Of a stretch of 64,000 nt of DNA, positions 33,584-43,131 are shown piece by piece. Numbering within the stretch: the first letter of the stretch is position 1; every line of letters begins with the position of its first letter. The stretch comes from Chryseobacterium geocarposphaerae (GTDB lineage Bacteria > Bacteroidota > Bacteroidia > Flavobacteriales > Weeksellaceae), in contig NZ_PGFD01000003.1 of assembly GCF_002797535.1 (NCBI RefSeq), forward strand, positions 248,001 to 312,000, in the 5' to 3' direction. The notes under the pieces were generated by a model. It was not told the origin of the DNA. It did not search any database and was given only the letters and a program-made list of their open reading frames with translations. A program made the position numbers and the translations under genes.

Positions 33584-34018
33584 TTAATCATTGGTTGGAT
33601 AATCGTGATCAATCCAGTTGGTTTTTACATTTTTGGGAATATCTAAAATTTTTACATTTTTAAAGCCCATTTCCACCAAGGCATTGAAAGCAGGTCTGAT
33701 ATTTGGACATCGGTCGTATGGACAACAGCCGCAATAAACGATGATTTCCTTATTTTTATCTAGTTTTTTCACATAGTCCTTCAGCTTCTCAAGATTTTGA
33801 GGATCATTAGCCATTCCCATATCCATAGAACCTTTTACCACAGCAGAGGGACCTACAGAGAGGATCAGGATATTTTGGGTTTGCTTTTTTACAATTTTAG
33901 CTGCTAAAATATCCGGAGCCACCACTTGAGCTGCCGTCCATGGAACCGGCTGAGTCTGTGCTTTTAGAAAACTGCCAAAACACATCATCATAGCCAGTAA
34001 AAACATTATTCTTTTCAT
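33584..34018 (-). CDS. Exported rhodanese-like protein with cysteine-rich active loop
   Basis: 144 residues. Signal peptide (MKRIMFLLAMMMCFGSFLKAQ) followed by a rhodanese-like fold. The active-site loop IVYCGCCPYDRCPNIRPAF has three extra cysteines near the catalytic Cys, and ILILSVGPSAVVKGSMDMG replaces the usual DVR segment. Periplasmic sulfur or redox chemistry is likely, possibly using the TlpA-like protein encoded immediately after it as reductant. The substrate is unknown. Confidence 0.78.
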   Translation of the reverse strand: MKRIMFLLAMMMCFGSFLKAQTQPVPWTAAQVVAPDILAAKIVKKQTQNILILSVGPSAVVKGSMDMGMANDPQNLEKLKDYVKKLDKNKEIIVYCGCCPYDRCPNIRPAFNALVEMGFKNVKILDIPKNVKTNWIDHDYPTND

Positions 34019-34037
34019 AATCTTTCTAATTTATCGA

Positions 34038-36371
34038 TTATATTTTTGTCAGTTTTGCATATTTCAGGATCAGATTTTTCTCTCCTTCATGCATGAAAAC
34101 CACTTTTGCTTTAATATTTTGAGGATCTGTTCCGTCTAAGAAGGTCACTTCTCCGATTCCGAATCTGTCATGCCTTACTTTATCTCCTACTTCAATATCC
34201 TGAGAAGAAGCTCCGCTCGGGTTGATGATCTTCGCCGTACTTACCGGTTTCAGCTTCCTTGGCTCCGCGATTGGTTTTGAATTTTCACTTTTAGCAATGG
34301 TTTTCTTTTCCACTTTCTTAAAGCTTCTCATTTCAGAAGGATGTTCATCGAATATATTAGATTTCACTCCGGAATTATTAATGAAACGCTTCTCAATCAT
34401 CGGATTCAGGAATTCAAGGTATTGGTCATCAATTTCACTCAAAAACCTTGACGGCTCTGCATCAGTAATTTTTCCCCATTGGAAACGGGAAACAGCATAA
34501 GAGAAATAAGCCTGTTTCTCGGCTCTCGTTAAAGCCACATAAAACAATCGTCTCTCTTCTTCCAGATCTTCTCTTGTAGCAGAACTCATGAAACTTGGGA
34601 AAAGATTTTCTTCCAGTCCCACCAAATGAACTACCGGAAACTCAAGACCTTTGGAAAGGTGAATGGTCATCAGTGAAACCATATCATCCACATTTTCCTT
34701 ATCCTGAGTATCCGCAGAAAGGGCAATATTCTCTAAGAAGTTCGGTAGACTAGGATCTCCATCTTCCAGCTGCATTTGTTCTTCAATAAACCCCTGCATG
34801 GAGTTCATCAATTCCTGAACGTTTTCAACCCTGGAAATTCCTTCCGGTGTCTGGTCATCTTTTAAAAACTTTATCAAACCGCTTCGTTTTGCCACCTCCA
34901 TTGCAACATTATATGCGGTTTCCGTTTTAAGCAATACCTGGAACGCTTTGATCATGGACCAGAAATCATTCAGTTTATTCAGAACACCGTTGTTAAATCC
35001 TAAATGCGGTGCATAGATCGGAAGATTATCCAGTACTTTTGAAACAGAAATATTTTGAGAGTCTGCAAAAACAATCAGTTTATTCTGAGTCGTTTCACCA
35101 ATTCCTCTTGCAGGATAATTGATGATTCTCATCAACGCTTCCGAGTCATTTTCATTCACCAAAAGTCGCAGATAGCCGATGAGATCCTTTACCTCTTTTC
35201 TCTGATAGAAAGACAGTCCTCCATATACTTTGTATGGAATATTTTTACGTCTCAAAGCATCTTCAAATGCACGGGTTTGAGAGTTGGTACGATATAAAAT
35301 GGCAAAATCACTGTATTTCCTTTGCTCCCGGTTTCTGGTTTCCCAGATATTTCCTGCCACGAAATTGGCTTCATCCGCATCGGACAGGGAACGGTAGATT
35401 TTTATTTTTTCACCTTCTTCATTTTCACTGAAAACATTTTTCTTGAATTGCTGAAGGTTTTTCGCAATCACTACATTGGCTGCATTTACAATATTCTGTG
35501 TTGAGCGGTAATTTTGTTCCAATGAAACCGTTACCGCATCAGGATAGTCTTTTTTAAAGTTTAAGATATTCTGAATATTTGCGCCACGGAAAGAATAAAT
35601 CGATTGGGCGTCATCTCCCACAACACAAATATTTTCAAATTTTGAAGCCAACGCTTTTACAATTAAATACTGAGAATGGTTGGTATCCTGGTACTCATCT
35701 ACCAAAATATATCTGAATCTGTCCTGATATTTTGCTAAAACTTCAGGAAAACGGGTTAACAGTTCATTAGTTTTCAACAGTAAATCATCAAAATCCATTG
35801 ATCCGTTTTTGAAGCATTGTTCTACATATTTCTGGTAGATCTGCCCTATGAATTTCATATTGGCTTTTTCATCAGCTTCCATCAGTTCGGGATTTGCATA
35901 ATATGCTTTTACCGTGATCAGATTATTTTTATAGGTAGAAATTCTTGCCTGAACTTTTTTAGGTTTATATAAATCGGCATCGATATTCATGTCTTTCAAT
36001 ACCTTTTTAATCACGTTCAGAGCGTCCTGCTGATCGTAAATGGTAAAATTGGAAGGATAGCCCAAATAATGTGCCTCACTTCTCAGAATTCTCGCAAAAA
36101 CAGAGTGAAAGGTTCCCATCCAAAGACTTTTTGCATTGCTCTGTCCTACCACTTTGGCAATACGCTCCTTCATTTCTTTTGCCGCCTTATTAGTAAAGGT
36201 CAGAGATAAAATATTAAAAGGATCTACTCCATTGGTGATCAAATGAGCGATGCGCATGGTAAGTACACGCGTTTTTCCGGAACCCGCTCCTGCAAGCACC
36301 ATCAGTGGTCCTTGTAACGTGGTAACGGCTTCAAATTGTGATTCATTCAGTCCTTTCAGATAATCCTCCAT
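34038..36371 (-). CDS. UvrD/PcrA-type superfamily 1 DNA helicase
   Basis: 777 residues, the normal length. Motifs in order: Q motif and Walker A (LNESQFEAVTTLQGPLMVLAG, then GAGSGKTR 28-35), motif Ia FTNKAAKEMKERI, motif II VDEYQDTN, motif III DDAQSIYSFRGA, motif IV YRSTQNI, motif V LMTIHLSKGLEFPVV, motif VI YVALTRAEK. The C-terminal ~60 residues (VGDKVRHDRFGIGEV) form the RNA polymerase-binding Tudor-like tail seen in PcrA. Works in excision repair and fork or transcription conflict resolution. Confidence 0.95.
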   Translation of the reverse strand: MEDYLKGLNESQFEAVTTLQGPLMVLAGAGSGKTRVLTMRIAHLITNGVDPFNILSLTFTNKAAKEMKERIAKVVGQSNAKSLWMGTFHSVFARILRSEAHYLGYPSNFTIYDQQDALNVIKKVLKDMNIDADLYKPKKVQARISTYKNNLITVKAYYANPELMEADEKANMKFIGQIYQKYVEQCFKNGSMDFDDLLLKTNELLTRFPEVLAKYQDRFRYILVDEYQDTNHSQYLIVKALASKFENICVVGDDAQSIYSFRGANIQNILNFKKDYPDAVTVSLEQNYRSTQNIVNAANVVIAKNLQQFKKNVFSENEEGEKIKIYRSLSDADEANFVAGNIWETRNREQRKYSDFAILYRTNSQTRAFEDALRRKNIPYKVYGGLSFYQRKEVKDLIGYLRLLVNENDSEALMRIINYPARGIGETTQNKLIVFADSQNISVSKVLDNLPIYAPHLGFNNGVLNKLNDFWSMIKAFQVLLKTETAYNVAMEVAKRSGLIKFLKDDQTPEGISRVENVQELMNSMQGFIEEQMQLEDGDPSLPNFLENIALSADTQDKENVDDMVSLMTIHLSKGLEFPVVHLVGLEENLFPSFMSSATREDLEEERRLFYVALTRAEKQAYFSYAVSRFQWGKITDAEPSRFLSEIDDQYLEFLNPMIEKRFINNSGVKSNIFDEHPSEMRSFKKVEKKTIAKSENSKPIAEPRKLKPVSTAKIINPSGASSQDIEVGDKVRHDRFGIGEVTFLDGTDPQNIKAKVVFMHEGEKNLILKYAKLTKI

Positions 36372-36526
36372 ACAGCAAAAAATTTAGGGAACACAAAATT
36401 AGTTTATTCTATGGAGAATTCAAATTTTGGTTTTAGATGTTAGAACTAAGCGCTGTAATTTTCATCATAATTAGGTTAAAATATTCTTTCTGTAAAATTT
36501 ATTTTAACTTTTTGTAACAATTAAAG

Positions 36527-36534
36527 TAAATTTG
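36527..36534 (+). promoter_or_regulatory. TAnnTTTG box of the M16 peptidase unit
   Basis: TAAATTTG lies 28 bases before ATG 36563 in the divergent region with the helicase gene. A TTG 12 bases further upstream is closer than usual. Confidence 0.45.
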
Positions 36535-36562
36535 GCACTAATTGACAAAACAATTTCTATTT

Positions 36563-37876
36563 ATGAAAAAGCGACTTCTTTCTGTTGCTGCAGCGGCTTT
36601 CTTTGGAATGGCTTTGAACGCACAACAAATTAAATTTGAAGAATATGACTTACCAAACGGTCTTCACGTAATTTTACACCAGGATAATTCCGCACCGGTT
36701 GTTACAACTGGAGTAATGTACCATGTAGGTGCAAAAGATGAGGTAAAAGGAAGAACTGGTTTTGCTCACTTCTTCGAACATCTTTTATTTGAAGGAACCC
36801 CAAACATCAAAAGAGGTGACTGGTTTAAGATTGTTTCTTCAAACGGAGGGCAAAACAACGCTAACACGACAAACGACAGAACTTACTACTACGAAACTTT
36901 CCCATCAAACAACGAGCAATTAGGTCTTTGGATGGAAGCTGAGAGAATGCGTCACGCTGTAATCAACCAGATTGGTGTGGATACTCAGAGAGAGGTTGTA
37001 AAAGAAGAAAAAAGATTGAGAATGGATAACCAGCCTTATGGTAATCTTTTCACAACCATTCAGAAAAACTTATTTACCAATCACCCATATAACTGGCCTA
37101 CAATCGGTTCTATGGAAGATCTGAACTCTGCGAAATTAGAAGAATTCCAGGCATTCTATAAAAAATATTACGTTCCGAATAATGCAACTTTGGTTGTAGC
37201 AGGTGATATCAAACCTGAACAGACTAAAAAGTGGATTGAAACTTACTACGGAAGCATTCCAAAAGGAACGGTTTATCCAAAAGATTTCCCGAAAGATGCT
37301 CCTATCACCCAGGAAAAAGAAGTTACAGCAACTGACCCGAACATTCAGCTTCCGGCTTATATTTTCGCGTACAGAACTCCTGCAAACAAAGAGAAAGATG
37401 CTTATGTTTTAGATATGCTTTCTTCTTATTTAAGTAATGGTAAATCTTCAGTTTTATACAAAAAATTAGTGGACCAGGATAAAAAAGCGCTTCAGGTAGC
37501 GGCTTTCAACCAGGGTCTTGAAGATTACAGTATCTTCGCTTTCTTTGCAATCCCAATGGGACAGACGACAAAACAGGCTTTACAGGCTGATATTGATGCT
37601 GAAATCAAAAAGTTACAGACTACTTTGATCTCTGAAGATGATTATCAGAAGCTTCAAAACCAGTACGAAAACCAGTTTGTAAATGCTAACTCAAGCATTC
37701 AGGGAATTGCTGCTTCATTGGCTACCAACCACGTATTGATGGGTGATACGAATTTGATCAACAAAGAAATCGACATTTACAGAGGTATCACAAGACAGGA
37801 TCTTCAAAATGCGGCTAAAAAGTATCTTAATTCTAACCAAAGAATCGTCATTAATTACGTACCTGAAAAAAAGTAA
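36563..37876 (+). CDS. M16 family zinc metallopeptidase, catalytic subunit
   Basis: 437 residues from ATG 36563 (signal peptide MKKRLLSVAAAAFFGMALNA). The inverted zinc motif HFFEH (69-73) and Glu149, 76 residues later, complete the HxxEH...E site of pitrilysin-type peptidases; PAYIFAYRTPANKEKDAY starts the second domain. Paired with a second M16 protein lacking the zinc motif, 53 bases downstream, as in bacterial two-chain M16B peptidases. Exported; degrades peptides in the periplasm. Confidence 0.92.
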   Translation: MKKRLLSVAAAAFFGMALNAQQIKFEEYDLPNGLHVILHQDNSAPVVTTGVMYHVGAKDEVKGRTGFAHFFEHLLFEGTPNIKRGDWFKIVSSNGGQNNANTTNDRTYYYETFPSNNEQLGLWMEAERMRHAVINQIGVDTQREVVKEEKRLRMDNQPYGNLFTTIQKNLFTNHPYNWPTIGSMEDLNSAKLEEFQAFYKKYYVPNNATLVVAGDIKPEQTKKWIETYYGSIPKGTVYPKDFPKDAPITQEKEVTATDPNIQLPAYIFAYRTPANKEKDAYVLDMLSSYLSNGKSSVLYKKLVDQDKKALQVAAFNQGLEDYSIFAFFAIPMGQTTKQALQADIDAEIKKLQTTLISEDDYQKLQNQYENQFVNANSSIQGIAASLATNHVLMGDTNLINKEIDIYRGITRQDLQNAAKKYLNSNQRIVINYVPEKK

Positions 37877-37929
37877 TCATTTCAACTTCTCAGGTTAAAA
37901 GATGATTATTAAAAATTAAATTTTTACAA

Positions 37930-39975
37930 ATGAAAAAGCAATTAACATATATAGCTGTAGCGTTTTTATTCGCAGGAACTGTTTCAGCACAAAAAATAGA
38001 TCTTAATGCAATGCCAAAGCCAGGACCAACTCCTGCAATCAACATTGCTAAGCCAAAAACTTTTCAATTAAAGAATGGCCTTACGGTAATGGTTGTGGAA
38101 AACAACAAACTACCTAGAGTAAGTGCAAGTCTTACAATGGACAGACCTCCATACAACGAAGGACCTGTAACTGGAGTAAGCGAAATCATGGCAGAGCAGT
38201 TCGAAAACGGAACTACAAGCATGAGCAAAGATGATTTCAACAAAAAAGTTGATTATCTTGGTGCTAATCTTAACTTCAACTCAGGAGGTGCTTCTATGAA
38301 CTCACTTTCTAAATATTTTCCACAGGTTTTAGGGTTGATGGCTGATGCGATCATTAATCCTAAATTCTCTGCTGATGAAATTCAGAACTCTAAAGAAAGA
38401 GCTATCGAAGGATTAAAATCTGACGAAAAAAATGCCTCTTCTATCGCTGGAAGAGTTTCCAATGCTTTAATGTATGGTAAAAACACTTCAAGAGGTGAAT
38501 TTGAAACGGTTGAGTCTATCAACAAAATTCAGTTAGCTGATGTACAAAACATTTATAAAAAATATTACGCTCCGGACAATGCTTATTTAGTAATTGTTGG
38601 AGATGTAAAATTTGATCAGGTGAAACCATTGGTTGAAAAAGCTTTCAACAACTGGAAAAAAGCAAACACGCCAATCACTCCTCTGGAGCCGGCTGAAAAT
38701 GTTGCTAAAACTGAAATCAATATCGTTGACGTTCCTTCTGCTGTACAGTCAGTTGTTTCTTTGAACAACCTTAATACATTAAAAATGAAGGATGCCAACT
38801 ATTTCCCGGCAACCATAGCAAACTACATCCTTGGTGGTGGTGGTGAAGCCAGACTTTTCATGAACCTTCGTGAGAAAAACGGATTTACGTATGGGGCTTA
38901 TTCAAGCATGGTAGCAAGCAAATATTCTCCACAGTTTTCTGCAAGTGCGAGTGTAAGAAATGAGGTTACCGACAAAGCGGTTAAAGAATTCATGAACGAG
39001 CTTAACGCAATCTCTAGTGTAAAGCCCGAAGAACTTGAAAACGCTAAAGCTAAACTGAAAGGATCTTTCATCATGTCTTTGGAGCAGCCTGCAACCATTG
39101 CAAGATTCGCTTTAAACCAAAAAGTTCAGGATCTTCCTGCTGATTTCTATACCAACTACTTAAAATCTATCGATAAAGTAACTGCTGCAGATGTTACCAA
39201 TGCTGTAAAAGCTACGATTTTACCAAACCAAAGCAGAATTTTCATCGCGGGTAAAGCATCTGATATATCTGAAGGATTGGAAAAATTAGGTTACCCTGTA
39301 AAATACTATGATAAGGATGCTAATCCTGTTGCAAAGCCAACTGTACAAAAGGTTGATGCTAATGTAACAGTAGCCTCTGTTGTTGATAAGTATATTGCTG
39401 CTATTGGAGGAAAAGCTAATTTAGCAAAAATCACTTCATACACTACGAATGCAACTATGTCTATGCAGGGACAGAATCTTGACTTCAAAATTGTTAAAGC
39501 TCAAGGCGGAAAAGAATTACAAACTATTTCTATGGGAGCAATGACTGTTCAAAAACAAGTTTTTGATGGTAAAACAGGATATTCTGAACAAGGGGGACAA
39601 AAGGTTCCAATGAGCAAGGAAGAAATTGCGGAAAACCTTAAAAACACTGAACTTTTCGAAGAATTAGGTTTTGCTAAATCTACAGATTACAAATTAGCAG
39701 GAATTGAAAAAATCAACGGAGAAGATTCTTACGCGATTAAGTCAGGTGATAAAACTTATTATTACAGTGTAAAAACAGGTCTTAAAACAGGAGAAACTGA
39801 AACGGTAAAAGCACAGGGACAAACCATGACAATTCCTACCACTTTTGCTGATTACAAAGATGTATCTGGTGTGAAGATGCCTTATACCATTACGGTTAAT
39901 CAAATGGGTATGGATATGGTTCTGAAAGTAAAATCATACGAAGTAAACCAGGCTAAAGATTCTGATTTTAAATAA
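37930..39975 (+). CDS. M16 family non-catalytic subunit with extra C-terminal domain
   Basis: 681 residues. Signal peptide (about 1-20). The first ~455 residues are an M16 chain in which the HxxEH motif is replaced (GVSEIMAEQFENGTT), so it is presumably the substrate-binding partner of the preceding peptidase. LREKNGFTYGAYSSM is the conserved R/Y segment that completes the active site across the dimer. Residues ~480-681 add a lipoprotein-sorting-like beta domain (VDKYIAAIGGKANLAKITSYTT... GVKMPYTITVNQMGM) that typical M16B subunits lack. Function of this fusion is unknown. Confidence 0.9.
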   Translation: MKKQLTYIAVAFLFAGTVSAQKIDLNAMPKPGPTPAINIAKPKTFQLKNGLTVMVVENNKLPRVSASLTMDRPPYNEGPVTGVSEIMAEQFENGTTSMSKDDFNKKVDYLGANLNFNSGGASMNSLSKYFPQVLGLMADAIINPKFSADEIQNSKERAIEGLKSDEKNASSIAGRVSNALMYGKNTSRGEFETVESINKIQLADVQNIYKKYYAPDNAYLVIVGDVKFDQVKPLVEKAFNNWKKANTPITPLEPAENVAKTEINIVDVPSAVQSVVSLNNLNTLKMKDANYFPATIANYILGGGGEARLFMNLREKNGFTYGAYSSMVASKYSPQFSASASVRNEVTDKAVKEFMNELNAISSVKPEELENAKAKLKGSFIMSLEQPATIARFALNQKVQDLPADFYTNYLKSIDKVTAADVTNAVKATILPNQSRIFIAGKASDISEGLEKLGYPVKYYDKDANPVAKPTVQKVDANVTVASVVDKYIAAIGGKANLAKITSYTTNATMSMQGQNLDFKIVKAQGGKELQTISMGAMTVQKQVFDGKTGYSEQGGQKVPMSKEEIAENLKNTELFEELGFAKSTDYKLAGIEKINGEDSYAIKSGDKTYYYSVKTGLKTGETETVKAQGQTMTIPTTFADYKDVSGVKMPYTITVNQMGMDMVLKVKSYEVNQAKDSDFK

Positions 39976-39995
39976 AGACAGATCAATTTACTATA

Positions 39996-40025
39996 AAAAA
40001 CAGCAACAAATGTTGCTGTTTTTAT
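39996..40025 (+). terminator. Terminator after the M16 pair
   Basis: AAAAACAGCAACA pairs perfectly with TGTTGCTGTTTTT, 2-base loop as drawn (probably opens to 4), then T residues. Confidence 0.87.
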
Positions 40026-40043
40026 TTTTACTTCTATCTTATT

Positions 40044-40073
40044 TTGCTATTCAGTAAAAAAAGATTAAATTTG
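40044..40073 (+). promoter_or_regulatory. Promoter of secG
   Basis: TTG (40044-40046), 19-base spacer, TAAATTTG (40066-40073): a full consensus promoter 25 bases before ATG 40099. Confidence 0.75.
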
Positions 40074-40098
40074 TCCACTCAAAAAGATATCAGAATTA

Positions 40099-40437
40099 AT
40101 GGATACTATATTTACACTATTAATGGTTCTTATTATGATTGCCAGTATTTTACTGACAATCGTTGTTATGGCTCAAAATCCTAAAGGAGGAGGTCTTTCC
40201 AGTACATTTGGAGGTGCATCTTCTGCCCAATTCGGGGTGCAAAGAACCAACGATTTTATGGAAAAAGCAACATGGACGCTAGGAGCAACAATTATTGTTC
40301 TTATCCTGATAAGTGTTGTAATTACGGGGAAACCTTCTCAAGCTGCTCCGGCTACACAGCAACCAGTGAAGAAAGAAGCTCCTGCGCAATCTGCTCCGGC
40401 TTCTCAATCTACAACTCCGGTAGCTCCATCTAAATAA
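40099..40437 (+). CDS. secG: Preprotein translocase subunit SecG
   Basis: 112 residues. Two transmembrane helices (about 4-25 and 55-75) flank the conserved MAQNPKGGGLSSTFGG loop, the SecG signature. It supports SecYEG-dependent export at the inner membrane. The C-terminal ~35 residues are a flexible Ala/Pro/Gln-rich tail, longer than in E. coli but common in Bacteroidota. Confidence 0.93.
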   Translation: MDTIFTLLMVLIMIASILLTIVVMAQNPKGGGLSSTFGGASSAQFGVQRTNDFMEKATWTLGATIIVLILISVVITGKPSQAAPATQQPVKKEAPAQSAPASQSTTPVAPSK

Positions 40438-40460
40438 AAGATTTCATCTTAATATAAATA

Positions 40461-40492
40461 AAAAAAGCAACTCTGAATAGAGTTGCTTTTTT
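40461..40492. terminator. Bidirectional terminator between secG and a glycosyltransferase
   Basis: AAAAAAGCAACTCT pairs with AGAGTTGCTTTTTT around GAAT. It touches the stop codon of the convergent glycosyltransferase gene. Confidence 0.88.
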
Positions 40493-41529
40493 TATTTATT
40501 ATTTTTAACAAAAGAATTCCAATATTCATTTTGATCTTTAACAAACAGACATTCTATAAAAGAATCAAGAGACATCATATATAATACTTCATCTTCAATT
40601 TTCTCAAATTCTGAATTAAAAAAATCCCGATCCAGTTTTATATGCGTGCGATCAATAATAAAAATATTGTTGGGATTATAGAAAGGATAATTTGTAATGT
40701 CAGAATTGGTTGTTATCAATTTTCTTCCTGATGCTAATACTTCAAAAGTTCTTATTGTCAGACCATCCTGAAATGGCTTATTAATATCAAGTACTGATTT
40801 TGCCCGTCTATAATAATCAATAATTTCGTGGTGGCTCAGTGTAGTAAAACTTAATTTTTTATTGTCAAATTGTTTTAGTTCCTTATCTACAATTTTTCTT
40901 AATCTAAATGCAATTCTCCCCATTGCATAGTAATAAAAAAAGCACTTTAATTTTAACTTTTCGGCAATAGATCTTACATTTTCGCCCACGATATACCTAT
41001 CTGTATGTGCACTACCAATAAATATGATATCATAATTAAGATCGGAAATATCAGATGCCAAATGTTTATATTCATTAAGGTAAAATAAGGGTCTGAAACT
41101 CAATCCATATCTTAGGGCATCATTTCTCTCGAAAGTAAATTTTTTGTCAAAATATTTTAAATTTGAGATAAGAACCGGATATTCTTTTAGAGGATCAAAA
41201 TTATAATAGATCATCTCTATTTCAGGGTTCAGCAACCTTACTTTCTCAAGAAAATAAGCGGGAACAGCCTCTCCTTTAATTAAAAGAAAGTAATCATACT
41301 TTTTATTTTGAATTTCATCAATAATACTTCGATAATACCTATTAATAATCGATTGATAAATTTTTTTATTGAAACGGATCACTCCTTTTGCAAAGTTGGA
41401 ATTAGAAGGCCTCTCATCATAGAAATCAACTTCAGCACCTAATTCCGAAAGTCTTTGAGCAATCGCTTTTTCATATTGAAAGAAACGGACAGCCAGAAAA
41501 AGAACTTTTTTTCCTTTGATATTTTTCAT
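40492..41529 (-). CDS. Glycosyltransferase, CgeB/lipopolysaccharide core type
   Basis: 345 residues. The C-terminal half has a GT-B-like donor site: SFTTLSHHEIIDYYRRAKSVLDINKPFQDGLTIRTFEVLASGRKLITTNSDI, where the F-E-x-L-A-x-G motif contacts the sugar nucleotide. The N-terminal VLFLAVRFFQYEKAIAQRLSELGAEVDFYDERP is a Rossmann start. Related to CgeB and RfaS-like proteins of surface polysaccharide synthesis. Follows a GT2 gene on the same strand after 40 bases. Confidence 0.75.
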   Translation of the reverse strand: MKNIKGKKVLFLAVRFFQYEKAIAQRLSELGAEVDFYDERPSNSNFAKGVIRFNKKIYQSIINRYYRSIIDEIQNKKYDYFLLIKGEAVPAYFLEKVRLLNPEIEMIYYNFDPLKEYPVLISNLKYFDKKFTFERNDALRYGLSFRPLFYLNEYKHLASDISDLNYDIIFIGSAHTDRYIVGENVRSIAEKLKLKCFFYYYAMGRIAFRLRKIVDKELKQFDNKKLSFTTLSHHEIIDYYRRAKSVLDINKPFQDGLTIRTFEVLASGRKLITTNSDITNYPFYNPNNIFIIDRTHIKLDRDFFNSEFEKIEDEVLYMMSLDSFIECLFVKDQNEYWNSFVKNNK

Positions 41530-41569
41530 TTGAAAAAAACTTTGATTTTCATCGCTTTATCAACTAGTT

Positions 41570-42379
41570 TCACTTTGTATTCAGATTATAGTAAAATTGC
41601 CTGCATAACAAAAATAGATATTTAGCCTTATAAAAAAACCTCAACGATAAATATTGTATAGAATTAATATTTTTTAATAAATACATTTCCTTAAGATTTT
41701 TTATAAACCCTTTTTCCATTGCTGAAAGATTGGAAGAAAGTCCTGAAACTCCAAATGTTCTTTTCCCTCCTCCTACAAAAACCAAACTTTCATTCAATAT
41801 ATACATCTTATTCTTTAATGAAGCTCTCATCCAATAATTGACATCTTCCGCATGCCTCTGGTTATCATCAAAAAACCCTGTATTTTCAAGAACTTTTCTC
41901 TTAAACATGACCGTGGGAGCCAAGATTTCATTCCTCAATAATAGTTTCCTGAATGTGATCTCCGCAAGATTATTTTTTCCTATGCTGTACGGATATAAAA
42001 TTTCCTTATCATTTCCCTTTGTTGCAAGAAAATCAATATTCAGGCTCGTATTTTTAAAGTAACTAATTTGTTTTTCTGTTTTTTCGGGCATCCACTCATC
42101 ATCTGCATCCAATAAAGCTATATATTCTCCTTTCGCGATTTTCAAGCCAGAATTTCTGGCGCTAGAAACTCCTTTATTTACCTGATTCAATAATTGAAAG
42201 TTCATTTCGGGATTTTGCTCTATATATTCTTCTACCAGGCTTTGGCTGTTATCGGTAGAGCCATCATTAATAACAATGATTTCAAATTCTTTTATACCTA
42301 ATGTCTGTACTTTAACTGAATTTAAAGCACTTATTATCGTATTTTCAGAATTATATATGGGAATAATTACCGAAACCAT
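41570..42379 (-). CDS. Family 2 glycosyltransferase
   Basis: 269 residues. SVIIPIYNSENTIISALNSVKVQ, EIIVINDGSTDNS and GEYIALLDADDEW (the DxD metal site) are the GT2 GT-A signatures; RHAEDVNYWMRASL holds the ED motif. It transfers a sugar to a surface glycan or lipid at the cytoplasmic face. Sits between recR and the CgeB-like transferase, all on the same strand. Confidence 0.9.
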   Translation of the reverse strand: MVSVIIPIYNSENTIISALNSVKVQTLGIKEFEIIVINDGSTDNSQSLVEEYIEQNPEMNFQLLNQVNKGVSSARNSGLKIAKGEYIALLDADDEWMPEKTEKQISYFKNTSLNIDFLATKGNDKEILYPYSIGKNNLAEITFRKLLLRNEILAPTVMFKRKVLENTGFFDDNQRHAEDVNYWMRASLKNKMYILNESLVFVGGGKRTFGVSGLSSNLSAMEKGFIKNLKEMYLLKNINSIQYLSLRFFYKAKYLFLLCRQFYYNLNTK

Positions 42380-42402
42380 TATAAAAGCTTTTATATAATA
42401 TA

Positions 42403-43017
42403 TTAAACGTTTCCATCATTATATGGCAATCGGTTCATAATAGACCTGCCTAAAGAAATTTCATCAGCATATTCCAGTTCATCGCCTACAGAAATACCTC
42501 TTGCAATACTCGAAAAATTCACTTTAAAACTTTTGAATTTCTTATAGATATAATAAGCGGTGGTATCACCTTCCATAGTAGCGCTTAAGGCAAAAATAAG
42601 TTCTTTTACAGTTCCTTCATTCAGTTTTCTTTCAATACTCGGAATATTCAACTGATGGGGACCGACTCCTTCCATTGGAGATATTTTTCCTCCCAGAATA
42701 AGATATTTCCCTGTGTATTTTCCTGTATTTTCAATGGCAATCACGTCCCGGACATCTTCAACAATGCAGATTGTCTCATCATTACGTTTATCATTACTGC
42801 ATATCTCACAGATTTCAAAATCAGAAAAGTTGTGACAGTCCTTGCAATATTTTATTTCATTGACAAGATTAATCAGAGAATTACCCAAACTCGTCGCTCT
42901 GGAAGGTGGTTGTTTCAATAAATGAAGGGCTAGTCTCAAAGCCGTTTTCCTCCCTATTCCGGGTAACCCGGAGATCTCATCTACTGCCTTCGCTAAAACT
43001 TTACTAGGATAATCCAT
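42403..43017 (-). CDS. recR: Recombination mediator RecR
   Basis: 204 residues, standard length. Helix-hairpin-helix (LPGIGRKTALRLALHLL, 18-34), zinc finger with Cys58, Cys61, Cys70, Cys73, and a Toprim domain (IVEDVRDVIAIE... LGGKISPMEGVGP). Works with RecO/RecF to load RecA at gaps. Its -7 box ends 5 bases before the start codon, another very short or absent leader. Confidence 0.95.
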   Translation of the reverse strand: MDYPSKVLAKAVDEISGLPGIGRKTALRLALHLLKQPPSRATSLGNSLINLVNEIKYCKDCHNFSDFEICEICSNDKRNDETICIVEDVRDVIAIENTGKYTGKYLILGGKISPMEGVGPHQLNIPSIERKLNEGTVKELIFALSATMEGDTTAYYIYKKFKSFKVNFSSIARGISVGDELEYADEISLGRSIMNRLPYNDGNV

Positions 43018-43022
43018 AACTA

Positions 43023-43030
43023 CAAAAATA
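43023..43030 (-). promoter_or_regulatory. TAnnTTTG box five bases before recR
   Basis: On the minus strand TATTTTTG, then 5 bases, then ATG 43017. Almost the same geometry as the four plus-strand leaderless candidates. Confidence 0.5.
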
Positions 43031-43096
43031 AAATAAAAAGCCGAGTTTTTATCCCTTATGAAGCTTAAAAATAGATTTCATTTATTATAAAAATTT

Positions 43097-43104
43097 TATC
43101 TTTG
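43097..43104 (+). promoter_or_regulatory. TAnnTTTG box of the LURP-one-like gene
   Basis: TATCTTTG, 27 bases before ATG 43132. Confidence 0.5.
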
Positions 43105-43131
43105 ACCCGAAATATGAAAAAAATAAACTAA

